This document shows positions 52,001-62,900 of a stretch of DNA of 64,000 nucleotides, piece after piece (the stretch's first letter is position 1; every line of letters begins with the position of its first letter). The DNA is from Caenorhabditis remanei (taxonomy: Eukaryota > Nematoda > Chromadorea > Rhabditida > Rhabditidae). The notes beneath the pieces are model-generated. The model had not been told where the DNA came from. It did not search any database and saw nothing but the letters and a program-made list of their open reading frames with translations. The stretch is taken from NCBI RefSeq assembly GCF_010183535.1, contig NC_071329.1, forward strand, positions 5,332,001-5,396,000, written 5' to 3'. Position numbers and translations under genes: made by a program.

Positions 52001-55000
52001 CTCTCGAGAAGACACTGCTTTGAACAATAGAGTTGCATGCAACTCAAATAGAGTTTTTACGGTAGGTGATTTTTCGATTTTTGCTCTGAAAACGCGACCA
52101 GGGTGCGCCAGATCCGGATTTTGAAGTTTTCTGTGGTTTCTGGCGCACCTGTGACGCGTTTGCAGCAGATTTTTTTAAAAGTTGGGCCGCGCGAAAGGTG
52201 CGCCAGGCACTGGAAGTTCCGTTCGAAAATCCGTTTGAAAAATTTTCAAAAATTAGGTGATTTTTCCTGAAAACGCGACTAGGGTGCGCCCGATCCGGAT
52301 TTTGAAGATTTTCTGTGGTTTCTGGCGCACCTGTGACGCGTTAAAAAATAATATAACGGCAGGACAGTCAATTTTTTGGCGAGGAATTCAAAATGATGGG
52401 AACTTTGAAAAAAAAAGTTACTCCATCTAGGAAATAATTGCTCAAAACGCAGCTTGTAAGGGGGTTTTTTTCTTGAACAAAATTATCCAAAATTTGACAT
52501 TTCTATGAAAAAATCCCGAGAAAAATCTCAAAAAAAACGCAAATTTTCATTCCGAAAAATGCTCAAAAATGGCCAGTGGCCGAACATTTATCTGTTAGGT
52601 TTCTAGGCCAGTATTTACGAGGTCGAAGAACTTTCTGCTTGCAAACGCTGGCCTAGAAACCCAAGATCGGCCACTGACCACTTTTGAGCATTTTTCGAAC
52701 GGAATATTCAAGTTTTTAAGTTTTTTAAAGGGTTTTTAGTATTTTCATAGGAATGCCCCTCTTTTCTTCAAGTTTTGAAAAAAAAAACTGTGACATCCGG
52801 ACACACAGACACACAGACTTTCGTTAAAAACTCCTTTTTCTTTTTCCAGGAATCAGGAATCCTTGCTCTCGGAGCCATAGCCGAGGGATGTATGGATGGA
52901 GTGGTGCCCCATTTGGGAGAGCTCATTCCATTCCTGCTCCAAATGATGTTTGACAAGAAGCCACTCGTCCGATCGATCACTTGTTGGACACTCTCCAGAT
53001 ACAGTTCTCATATTGTTGTGGATGAGAATTTCCGACAGAACTTCTTCAAAGATGTTCTTGCTAATGTGAGTTTTTGGGGGGTTGTAAGGAGTTGGAGTGG
53101 AAAATGAACGTGTTGAGTGTGTTCCCAGTGAAATTCCGGTCGTTTTGATATCAAATTCGAGGGGATTCTGAATCCCTGAATCCTGAATCCAGAAGACGTC
53201 GGAAAATGAAAATTCTCAGATTTTAATTTTTTTTTCAAAAAAATTAGTCTCAAATCAATGCAAATTATGTTAAAAACTCGAAATTTTTGTTCTGTGGAGC
53301 TCCAGATGACATTGGGATTCTAAATCCAGAAGACGTCAAAAAATAAGTTATCGAAATCTAGTCAAAATTGGTCTCAAATTGTTGCAAATTCAATGAAAAA
53401 AGAGAATAACATCGTCATTTTCATTGAAAATCGCTGTTGAGAGTTTCAGAAGACGTTACGATTCAGAACCCACGACGTCGACTAGTTGCATGACGGAAAC
53501 GCTGGTTTTTAGCGAAAAAGACGTCGTTTAATGAGTTCGACGCGAGATTTGCGTCGTTTTGATACCAATTTTGATATTGTTCTCCAAAAAAAATTGAACA
53601 CTGAAAATTCTGAATCCAGAAGACATCAAAAACTAAAAATTGTCGGATTTCAGTCGAAATTTGTCTAAAATTGTTGCAAATTTGATTAAAAATGAGGTTA
53701 ACGTCGTCATTTTTTATTGAAAATCACTTTGGAGAGTTTTAGAAGACGTTAGAATCCGAAAAATCTAGAAAATTGACTTCTGAAGCGTCAAAACTCAATT
53801 TTTAGTAGTGTCAACAGAGTTCAATCAATTTTTCAATGAAATTCTGTCAATTTTCGATTTCTCACGTCTTCTGGAATCAGATGACGTCAAAAAAAATACT
53901 GTAAAATGACGATTTTGAAGCTAAAAAACTGGATTTTGGGTTTTCTGACGTCAAAAATCTCATTTTTCAGACAAAAATCTACGAAATTAGGTAGATTTTT
54001 ACCCGAAAAGGAAGATTTTTGACGACTTCTGAATTCAGAAAACCCAAAAATCGGTTATTCAGCATCAAAATCGTCATTTGACTAGTTTTTCATGAAATTA
54101 GCAGGAATTTGACAGTAATATCCATAAAAGTTAGTTTGACGACATGATTTTCAACAAATTTATAACTGAAACACTCCAAAACTAGTTAATCTGAATTCAG
54201 AAGACATCAGAAATCTCACTTTTCTGGCAAAAATCTACCAAATTTCATTTAAAAAAGTTTTTTTCTAAACTCGTTTTTCTCTTATATCTGAATTCAGAAG
54301 AAGTTAAATTCAGAAGAAGTTAAAAATATATCAAATTTCGTGAAAAAAACTCGTTTTTCTTTCATATCTGAATTCAGAAGACGTCAAATTTCTCCATTTT
54401 CAGCTGCTCCGATGCTCCCTGGACAGCAACAAGAAAGTACAAGAAGCCGCGTGCTCGGCATTCGCCACGCTGGAAGAAGAAGCCGGCGAACAATTGATTC
54501 CATTCCTGGGCGAGATTCTCGAACAACTCGTCCAAGCATTTCAATGCTATCAGGCGAAGAATCTTCTGATTCTCTACGATGCAATCGGAACACTGGCGAA
54601 TAGTGTCGGTGAAGCATTGAGTCATCCTCATTACGTTCAAATGTTGATGCCTCCGTTAATGGAGAAATGGGAGCGGCTTAGTGATGAGGATAAAGAGTTG
54701 TTCCCACTGTTAGAGTGTATTTCTGCGATAGTCAGTGCAATGGGACAATCGTTTATCCCGTATATCCAACCGGTCTTCACCAGATGTTGTAGTTTGATTG
54801 AGAAATGTGTGTCACAGAATCAGCAACATCTGATGGCACCGGAGCAAGTCGAGGCACCGGAGACTGACTTTATCATTGTGGCCCTTGATTTACTGTCGGG
54901 TCTTGCTGAAAGTCTTCCAGAACATATGACTCCACTTGTCAGTAACTCAAAGTTGATCGAGTTGATGTTGTTCTGCTCGATGGATGTCACCACAGACGTC

Positions 55001-58000
55001 CGCCAATCGTGTTTCGCACTTTTGGGTGATTTGACGAAGGCGTGTCCGGAGAGAGTCTTGTCACAGAGTAGTGAGTAATTGCGGGGAATTGAAATCGGTC
55101 CATACGTGCTCAGAATTCCTGCTGGAAGACCACCCTCCCCATTTTTTTCTTAAAAAACGACCTGGCCTCCAGGATTCCGAACACCTATGAATCGGTCCGA
55201 CACGGGTCGGCTCGTAACTCGCTTCAAACTCAATTTTATGAGCTGAAAAATATACCAAAATGTAGATCTCGGTGTGCTCTATGTTCGTGACCAACTACGA
55301 GCCTGAGGGACTACGGTAATCCAGATAATACGTTTCAAAACTCGAAGAAAAAAAGATGGACATTTCTATGGCAATACTTGAAAACCCTGAGAAATTCTCA
55401 AAAAACGCGAATTTTCAGTACGAACAATGCTCAAAAATGGTCAGTGGCCGATCTTGGGTTTCTAGGCCAGCGGTTGGGAGTGGAAAGTTCTAGAACTTTC
55501 TGCTTGCAAACGCTGGCCTAGAAATCCAAGATCGGCCACTTACCACTTTTGAGCGTTATTCGGACAGAAAATTTGCGGTTTTTGGGATTTTTCACAGGCT
55601 TTTCCAACATCACCATAGGAATGTCCATCTTTTTTTTTTCAAGTCTTCAAACATATTCTCTGATTACCGTAGTCCATACGGCCCGTAGTAGTTCACAGAT
55701 ATAGAGCTCGCCGAGATCTACATTTTGGTATATTTTTCAGCTCATAATATTGAGTTTGAAGCGAGTTATGCGACGGCCCGGTTGACAAGTATGGTTTTTG
55801 GAAGTCAAAAAGACAAAAGTAACATAAATTTTTCATAAAAATCACAAAAATTACGTTCAAACTTCTAAAAATCGGTATTTTCTTCTGATTCCAATGATAT
55901 GTAAGGCTGTGAGTTCATCGTTTGCTCTCTATTTGAGTAAATACTATTTTGATATTGGGGATTTCATTTTTGACATCTCTGAATCAACTGAATCCTGTTA
56001 GTGGTCTCGTTATGAGGAATACCTAGTAGATCTTAGTTGATTCTGATTGCAGAAATGGAATGATACTCAATATCTAGACTCAAATTCATAGCAAAAGTTG
56101 AATTCACGTCTTTAGAGAGCTTCACCGTTGGAATCAGAAGAAAATACCGATTTTTTAGAAGTCTGAACGAAGTTTCTGTGATTTTTATGCATAATTTATG
56201 TTATTTTTGTAATTTTCGAGTTTTTAAAACATTTTCTCAAAAAAACCGCCCATTTCCACAGACAACTTCATATTCTTCCTGGCTCAAAATCTGGATCCCA
56301 CCAAGATTAGTGTATGTAACAATGCGATTTGGGCTCTCGGAGAGTTGGCACTGAAAATGGGACCAGCTATGAAGCAATACGTCGGACCACTCATCGAACC
56401 GCTCATCGTCGTCATTAATAGTCAACAGAATATGCAACGAACGCTTCTGGAGAATACTGGTAACGTCACGCCCACTTTTTAGACGGGTTTTTGGATCGAG
56501 AATCAGAATTTTTGGTCAATTTTCGTCGATTTTCAATCGGAAAGCATCGTTTTCAGCATACTTGTCTGGATAATTGGCGCCAAAATTCAATTTTTTCGCG
56601 AAAAAGTAAATATATTGGCAAAATCGCACAAAAGGGGAGGGGCCTAGAAAGTGGGCGGAGCTTCAATCACTATTTATAATGTGAGAGGAAGGTCCGCCCA
56701 CTTTCTATTTGGCCGCGCCACTTTGAAGTGAAAAATGCTCACTAAATGAATAGAAATTAGAGAAAGAGGCGGGGCTTCAATCTTATCAAAAATTCTCAAA
56801 ATAAGCTCCGCCCATTTTCTAGGCCACGCCCTTTTTTTGCAAGTTTGCCAATATTTGTCAAAAATCAACTGAAAATCGGCAAATTTTCACCGTTTTGAAA
56901 TGAAAAATAGGCGTGGAATAGAAAATGGGCGGAGATTCTGTTATACTTCATTTTTTGAAGCTCCGCCCACTTTTTAGGCCACGCCCTTTTCGTAATTTCG
57001 CCAATTCCAATTCAGCATACTTGTCAAGGTCCGGCCTCGATAATTGGTGCTAAAATTCAATTTTTTTTTTCGAAAAAGTGAAAATTTCCACTTCAGAGTT
57101 AGAAGAAAATCTGAAAAATCATCAAAAATATTCACATTTTCGATAAAAAATTGAAAAGATGTCAAACAATTTTGCAAAAATTGGCTCTTTTTTTGAAGCC
57201 CAGCCGCGCCGGGTCTTCGGATCTTTTCCTGCCGGACAAGTATGATTTTCAGCCTAACTCCGCCCAATTTTCAGCCATCACAATCGGACGACTCGGTCAA
57301 TTCTGTGGTGAAGAGCTGGCTCCACACATCAATCGATTCATTCGTCCGGCGTGTTATTCGCTTCGAAATATAAAAGATAATGCGGAGAAAGAGAGTGCAT
57401 TCATCGGTTTATGCAATATGATCAATATGAATCCAGTCGGTGTACTCAATGATTTCATCTTCTGGTGTGATGCAATCGCCTCGTGGACCACGCCCACCGA
57501 TTCGTTGAGAGCGCTTTTTGCGGGGGTAAGAAAGTGCTTAAAAATTGCTGAAAATTGTCTGAAATATGATATAAGTCATAAAAATCGGTTCGAAATGACA
57601 GAAATAGAAGAAAATTGTCATAAATTGAATTAAAAATTCACTACTTTCAGATATATATAGGGCATTTCACTCGGAAAATCCTATTTTGAGCCCAAAAATA
57701 CCTTTTTTAGTTAAAAAATTATATTTTTTTCTGTGGAAATTGCCCCAAAAATTGATGTTTTTACATTTAAAAAATAGTAAGTTTTCGATTTTCCCTGAAT
57801 TTTTTAAACTTTTGTTCTCAAAAACAGGTTTCAGGGGATCATACCTACAGTTTTCACAAAAATTCAAGAGTTTTGCCTCCGAAAAACTTATTTTTTCAGA
57901 GTTTTCTTGAAATTTTTTTCCGAATTTTCGGTGTTTTAGGTCAAAATTTTTTTAGAGTGATACTCACAATTTTTCGACTGAAAATCGTTCAAAATCAGTG

Positions 58001-58751
58001 TCGTAGGGAACTGCGCGCGAAAATTGCAAAAATGGGCGGAGCCTGAGTTGCTTTTTGTCTCACAAAGTGGGAGTTTAAGTCATTTTTTCCATAAGACTTG
58101 AAATTTTCAAGACTAGTAAAGGGGCGGAGTCGAAATAAATTTTTCCACCTGCCAAGCTCAATGTGGGCGGAGCCTAATTCATCTAAATCCCAAACTACAA
58201 ATATCTACAGTAGTCCGACTGCAAAAAGTTTTCTGAGAACTTTTTTTCGAATTTTTCGGTTTTTTGGTCAAAAATTTTCGAAAAAAAGGTTTTTCTTTCT
58301 AAACCTTAAAAAAGTACTGAAAATCATAGTTGTCAATGTGCGAGCCGGTAGAAAATTTTCAAGGCGTGAAGGCCCCGGCTTCAAAAAATGACCCTTTTTT
58401 CCAATTTTTTTTCGAAATTTTTTCAATTTTTCATCGAAAATGTGACCATTTCTGACTATTTTTCAGAATTTCATCTAATTCTGAATGATAGTCGAAAATT
58501 TGACTTTTTCGCGAAAAAAATCGAAAAAATTTGAAAATTATACATTCGCGCCAATTTGCCCGGGCTTCGGGCCTTGACAACTATGCAAAAAATAGACTCA
58601 GAATCTCCTCACGACGTCATCTATCTCTCTTCCCCATTTCCAGATTCTTCAATCATTCAAATTACAAGTTGGCGACTTCAATTGGAACAACTTCATTCAA
58701 CAACTTCCACCACCACTTCGTGAACGTCTCGCCGCTTTTTATCAGATCTAG
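49024..58751 (+). CDS. imb-2: Transportin / karyopherin beta-2, IMB-2, 883 aa
   Basis: Seven exons: 49024-49059, 50358-51533, 52850-53065, 54404-55070, 56262-56459, 57275-57525 and 58644-58751 (2652 bp, phase kept). The protein starts [20 protein letters not shown] and consists of HEAT repeats throughout, at the usual transportin length of about 890. The acidic loop of the family is present at about residues 346-360 ([18 protein letters not shown]), directly before [16 protein letters not shown]. Cargo-site helices are recognisable ([34 protein letters not shown]). Transportin carries proteins with PY-type nuclear localisation signals, such as hnRNP-like proteins, through the nuclear pore in a RanGTP-dependent cycle. 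In C. elegans imb-2 is, as I recall, R06A4.4 on the same chromosome as nurf-1, consistent with conserved neighbourhood. A trans-splice acceptor lies 33 bases before the ATG. The last exon ends [11 protein letters not shown], as in the family. Confidence 0.94.
49850..50310. repeat. Two related hairpins in imb-2 intron 1
   Basis: Hairpin A (about 49855-49985): TTTTCTGGTTTTCGAAGCGA faces TTTTGCTTCGAAAACCAGAA. Hairpin B (about 50180-50305): TTTTCTGGTTTTCAAAGCGA faces TTTTCGCTTCGAAAACAAAA, with CTCCAAAACACAGA against TCTGTGTTTTAGGAG. They are copies of one another and so could also pair with each other. Confidence 0.75.
51521..52345 (+). repeat. Repeat array in imb-2 intron 2 that starts inside exon 2
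   Basis: Four units of GAAAACGCGACCAGGGTRCG / CCAGATCCGGATTTTGAAG followed by CTGGCGCACCTGTGACGCGT at about 51551, 51650, 52087 and 52268. The first two units form a 99-bp tandem duplication that includes the end of exon 2: TTGGTTGGTTAAGGTGAG at 51521 and again at 51620. The units contain the same CTGGCG...ACGCGT core as the nurf-1 intron arrays. Confidence 0.85.
51825..52062. mobile_element. TA-flanked MITE with CTCGAGA-rich hairpin core
   Basis: The ends are perfect inverted repeats of about 24 bp (CCGTAAAAACTCTATTTGAG followed by TTGC) with a TA dinucleotide on each side (51823-51824 and 52063-52064), as left by Tc1/mariner-type insertion. The core has repeated TCTCGAGAAAATTCTCGAGA blocks that fold on themselves. 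About 238 bp without coding capacity; it interrupts the repeat array of imb-2 intron 2. Confidence 0.85.
52484..52768. repeat. Palindromic MITE family 4 (GGCCAGTGGCC type), copy 1
   Basis: GAAAAATGCTCAAAAATGGC followed by CAGTGGCCGA pairs with TCGGCCACTGACCACTTTTG followed by AGCATTTTTC. The outer arms CATTTCTATGAAAA and TTTTCATAGGAATG also pair. Loop around AGAACTTTCTGCTTGCAAAC. A second copy is nested at 55330-55662. Confidence 0.8.
53150..54390 (+). repeat. Scattered AATCCAGAAGACGTCAAA motifs in imb-2 intron 3
   Basis: More than ten copies of CTGAATTCAGAAGACGTCA or close variants (53186, 53324, 53608, 54000, 54202, 54290, 54370 and others), with GTTGCAAATT and ATTTTTGTTGAAAATC-type spacer. 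The same AGAAGACGTC motif forms the duplicated block in the bromodomain intron of nurf-1. The last copy lies about 25 bp before the exon 4 acceptor. Confidence 0.7.
55188..55791. repeat. MITE family 2 copy split by a nested MITE
   Basis: The left arm (GTCCGACACGGGTCGGCTCG, ATATACCAAAATGTAGATCT) runs to about 55305. The right arm (GGCCCGTAGTAGTTCACAGA, TACATTTTGGTATATTTTTC, GGCCCGGTTGACAAGTA) runs from about 55680 to 55791. The intervening DNA at 55330-55662 is a family 4 element. Located in imb-2 intron 4. Confidence 0.82.
55330..55662. mobile_element. MITE family 4, copy 2, inserted into family 2
   Basis: The arms match 52484-52768: ACATTTCTATGGCAATACTT at the left against CATCACCATAGGAATGTCCA at the right, and GCTCAAAAATGGTCAGTGGC against GGCCACTTACCACTTTTGAG. 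The core GGTTTCTAGGCCAGCG pairs with CGCTGGCCTAGAAATCC. Being inside family 2 dates it as the younger insertion. Confidence 0.8.
56640..57010. repeat. GTGGGCGGAGCTT / AAGCTCCGCCCAC repeat cluster in imb-2 intron 5
   Basis: Alternating direct and inverted copies of AGAAAGTGGGCGGAGCTTCA and AAGCTCCGCCCACTTTTTAG / GGCCACGCCC. They recur with higher density at 58.0-59.8 kb and 60.2-60.8 kb, where a block of about 250 bp (GCTCCGCCCACTTTGAATTG, TTCTCACTAAATGAGTAGAA) repeats 56700-56830. Confidence 0.72.
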
Positions 58752-59980
58752 ATCATCCAGTTTCAGACGATACGCGATCCTTCTAATATCTCGCATTGCT
58801 AATGTTTTATTTTTATTTTGAAATTTTTCCTGAAAATCCGATTCAAATTGCAAGAATCCGGGAATTTCAGACTCATTTTTGTTTATTTTTGTTCCTTTTT
58901 TCCCCTTAATTCTTGTCTCCGTCTCTTCTCTCTGTTCTCATGTCGTGTCTGTCTGTGTGTCCATGTCTTCTCAGTTAATTGCCCCGCCCCCTCCATATAT
59001 ATCAATCCCGATAGAATAATTCAGGTTTGTTGTCTTCTTCTTCTCATTTTTCTAAATTTAATTTATGCTGTGAGCTTCTTTTTATTTCATTTTTATTCTT
59101 CTGGTGGTGGGAAGATTTGGAAGGAGGTAAGCGCGCTCTAATCGAAAAAGTTTGTAGTTCCTCTAATATTCTAGGTGAAATAGAGCGCACTTGCAGTTGG
59201 AAACGCTGGCCGAGGCCACGCCCCCTTTTTTGGGCGTTTTCAGACAAAAATCGGCTCTTTTTTGGCTGGAATCACTGAAGCTCAGTCCGAGGCTCCGCCC
59301 ATTTTTGTAATTTTTACCGGTTTTTGGCTGAAAATTGTTCAAAATCAGTGTCGAAGAGATCTGCGCGCGAAAATTGCAAAAGTGGGCGGAGCCTGATTCT
59401 CACAGAACGGGATTTTAGGCCATTTTTTCCAGAAAACTTGGAATGGGCGGTGCCTAAATAGTACTTTCATCTCAAAGTGGGCGTAGCCTAATTTTCCTTT
59501 TTTTTCGAAAAGCTTAGTTTAAAAAAATGGGCGGAGCCTAAACAAGTTTTTCCTCCAAAAATTTGAAAAATGGGCGGAGCCTAATTCATGTAAATCCCAA
59601 ACTAGAAATATCTACAGTAATCCAACTGCAAATTCTTCCCTCTAAACAAGCCCCGCCCCTTCCTTGAAACCCCGCCCACCCCAATATGTGTCCGTTGTTG
59701 TTGTGATGATTCTCTAATTCTCTTTGTCTCTCTCTCTCCATTTTTAACGTGTAACCCCGCCCCTTCAAACTCTGTAAGCCCCGCCCCCTTTTTTCTCATT
59801 TTGATTTATGTTGTGTCTCTGTCTGTGTGTCCGTTGTTGTGTTGTTTTGTCCCGAATCTTCAGTCACTTTCTGTTATAAAAATTCATTGTGTGTAGATCA
59901 ATATGATCAAAAGAATTAAACAATTTGAAAAAATGAGAAAGGTTTCAATGGAATGGATGGTACCGTACCACCTGCTGCTG
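58752..59980. other. Convergent intergenic region between imb-2 and the ion-channel gene
   Basis: No gene. The first 200 bp is presumably the imb-2 3' untranslated region. The rest is dominated by GGGCGGAGCCTAA and CCCCGCCCC-type motifs in both orientations, with two TCTGTCTGTGTGTCC runs (58946 and 59818). A small inverted pair, AGCGCGCTCTAATCGAAAAA and GAAATAGAGCGCACTTGC, lies at 59132-59195. Confidence 0.5.
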
Positions 59981-62900
59981 CTAGACTCTTACTGTATCCG
60001 GTGCCATCCACCAGTAGAAAAAACCGATTAAATTGATTCCGATTGAGGTTAAAACGAATATGAAAAGAAATGTGATTAAGAAGATTCGCTCGAGAAGAGC
60101 CGCCAACCAATCGTACTCGATTTCAGCCAAATTACGGGCGGTACGCGGTGAGACGGGTACTGTAAATGGGATATTGATTTGGCGGGAAATTCGAAAATTC
60201 TAGAAGAGGCGTGGCTTATTCGGGGGCGGAGCTTAACTTTCTTAATCACGCCTATTTTTCATTTCAAAACGGCGAAAATTAGGGCAAAATTGCTAAAGGG
60301 GCGTGGCCTAGAAAGTGGGCGGAGCTAGAATTATAATGTGAGAGGAAGCTCCGCCCACTTTGAATTGAAAAATTCTCACTAAATGAGTAGAAATTAGAGA
60401 AAGAGGCGGGGCTTCAATCTTATCGAAATTTCTCAAAATAAGCTCCGCCCATTTTTTGCAATTTTGCCATAAACCATCTTAAAACGTAGTTTTTGAACCA
60501 AATTTCACCGTTTTGAAATGAAAAATAGGCGTGGCCTAGAAAGTGGGCGGAGCTTATGTTGTACCTCATTTTGTGAAGCTCCGCCCACTTTCTAAGCCAC
60601 GCCTCTTTTTTGTTTCGAAATGGTGAAAATTTGCTGATTTTCAGTTGGTTTTTGAGAAAAATTGCGAAAAGGGGCGTGGCATCTTCGTGAACGGAAACTC
60701 CGCCCACTTTTTAAGCCCCGCCTCCATTTCGGATGAAAAATGGAGTTTATTTCGAAAGACTCTCGAAGCAAACTCAACAAAAAAAAAGAGAATCAAGAAA
60801 AATAGGGGCGTGGCTTTAAAAGTGGGCGGAGCTTAATAGAAATTTTTCGAAGTGCGCCAACGTCACGCCAGCCTCGCTCACCCTCAATTTGCCGGAACAT
60901 CATACTGTCAAAACTGCCACAAGTCGAGGCTTTATGTAGTCTCGTCGGTCGCTGCATTGCCGGAGTGGGCGTGGTCTCCATTTCAAGTAAAGAGACGTCT
61001 TGATCCTCGTCTTCTGATGCCAGAGTGGGCACGCCCATTGCCACGATTCCGGAATCGCCTGGAAGAGATTTTAGAGGGATGGGATGGGGATAGATGGATT
61101 GGGTGAGATGAGAGCTTTCAGAAAAGTATAATCACAACTAGGTTTGAATCAAGTTGGGTCTCGACGCGAAAACTACAGTAACCCGAGATAGGGGTACGGT
61201 AGTTTTCGTGTCGAGACTCAATCTGCTCCAAACCCCTTCATGATTATACTTTTCTGAAAGCTCTCGCTGAGCTGAATCCGAATCTGTAGCTGAAAACTGA
61301 AAACTCACTAATACAAGTGACATCCTTGTTAATCGTACACCTCTTCCCGCCACCATTATCGATTAGTTTCTCTGGTGTCAACACTTCGTTGAATTTCGAC
61401 GAGTTTTGTGATGTCTGAATGTCCTGGATCCGAAGAAAAAGGGGAAAAATTAAAGGGGTGGGGGATGGGGGAGGATGGGAGGGGGGGGGGGGACGTTTTG
61501 AAACCGAACACATTTCAAGTCCCGGTTCTGAAATGTCAAATCAAGACGTTCGGAAACCGAAATTTCTCCCGGTACCAGATAGTTGAGACGTTTTAGAACC
61601 ACGATATACTGGGGTACGGTGAGGGTACGGTTTCGAAACGTCCTGGTTTTGAAATTTCTTAGTTTTAAAACGTCCGACAAATAAGAAGTTTTGAATATGA
61701 GAGTTTTCCGGAACTGTGAATGTCTTAGTTTTTAGATCTTCCGGTTTTGAAATGTCTTGGTTTCAAAATGTCCCTGTTTCCGGATACTAGAACGTCTAGA
61801 TTTCGAAATCAATCAGTTTCGAAACGTGCCAGTTTTAAAAACATCATTTCATGTTTTTCTCAGTTTCAAAACGTCCCAATTTCAATAGGGATCGATTCAG
61901 AAATGTCTCAGTTCAGAACTTTAATTTGAGATATCTACTTTTACGGTTTCGAAACGTCCTGACTGCAAAATGATTCAGTTCTGAAATGGCCCAATTTCCA
62001 GTTTCAGAACCATTTCAATTTTGAAACGTCCTATTAGCTCGGCATAGTTCTTACAACTGCGCTCCACCGAAATCCCCCTTGAGAAATGTCTCTTTTTCTC
62101 TGAGTCTCTCAATTCCGCACACAATTTTCTATGGTTACGGTAGAGCGCGGTTGTAAGAAGCGTGTCGTGCTAATACGGTTTTGAAACGTCCTGAGTTCAA
62201 AATGATTAAGTTCCAGAGTTTGGAAATAACCCGGCTTCCAGTTTGGAAAATTCCTAGTTTCAAAATGTCCCAGTTCCAAAAAGTCCTCTCTCTTTGACAC
62301 ACTCTTACCTTGCGAAGTGCTTGTTCCCTTGCCAACTTATAAACCCTCGTCCACAGACTCTGTTTTCTTCCCATCTGTTGTCTCCTCAACTTCTCCTCCC
62401 TCGCCTTCTGAGCATACGCCTGTTTCATGATCAACGGCATCTCCATTCGGATGAATCGATTCACTCCTCTCGCTATATTCATCAGACTCTTCGACGGCGG
62501 ATTCCCCAGATTTCCCTGTTTCTGAACGTAGATCACAACGGAAGAACAGATTGTGGAGAAGGAGATCAGAAGGATCATTGAGGTGTAGAATAGACCGATT
62601 AGAGGGATGAATGAAGAGGTGGACGGCATCTTGTCAGACACCATAAAGATTAGAATTGACATGGACAGGAGTGTGGTGATACCCAGAGTGATCTTCTCCT
62701 CCCGCGGCTCGTTTATCGAGGAGGTGCTGGAATTTTGATTTTATTTCAGATCCCATCACCATGCTACAGTACTTTCCCTATTGAAAATGAGAAATTTTGA
62801 GCACTTGTCACGTTGATACCGGTTGTCACATAAGCTTTATTGTTAGTCAGGTTTGTAGAAAACTCGCGAAATTTAAAATAAATTCTGGTGGGATGCAACT

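Noticed and set aside
58098..59278. Several 70-107 codon plus-strand open frames around and after the end of imb-2
   Set aside because: They are in intron 6 or the 3' region, consist of T-rich or GGGCGGAGCC repeat translation, and lack any exon structure.
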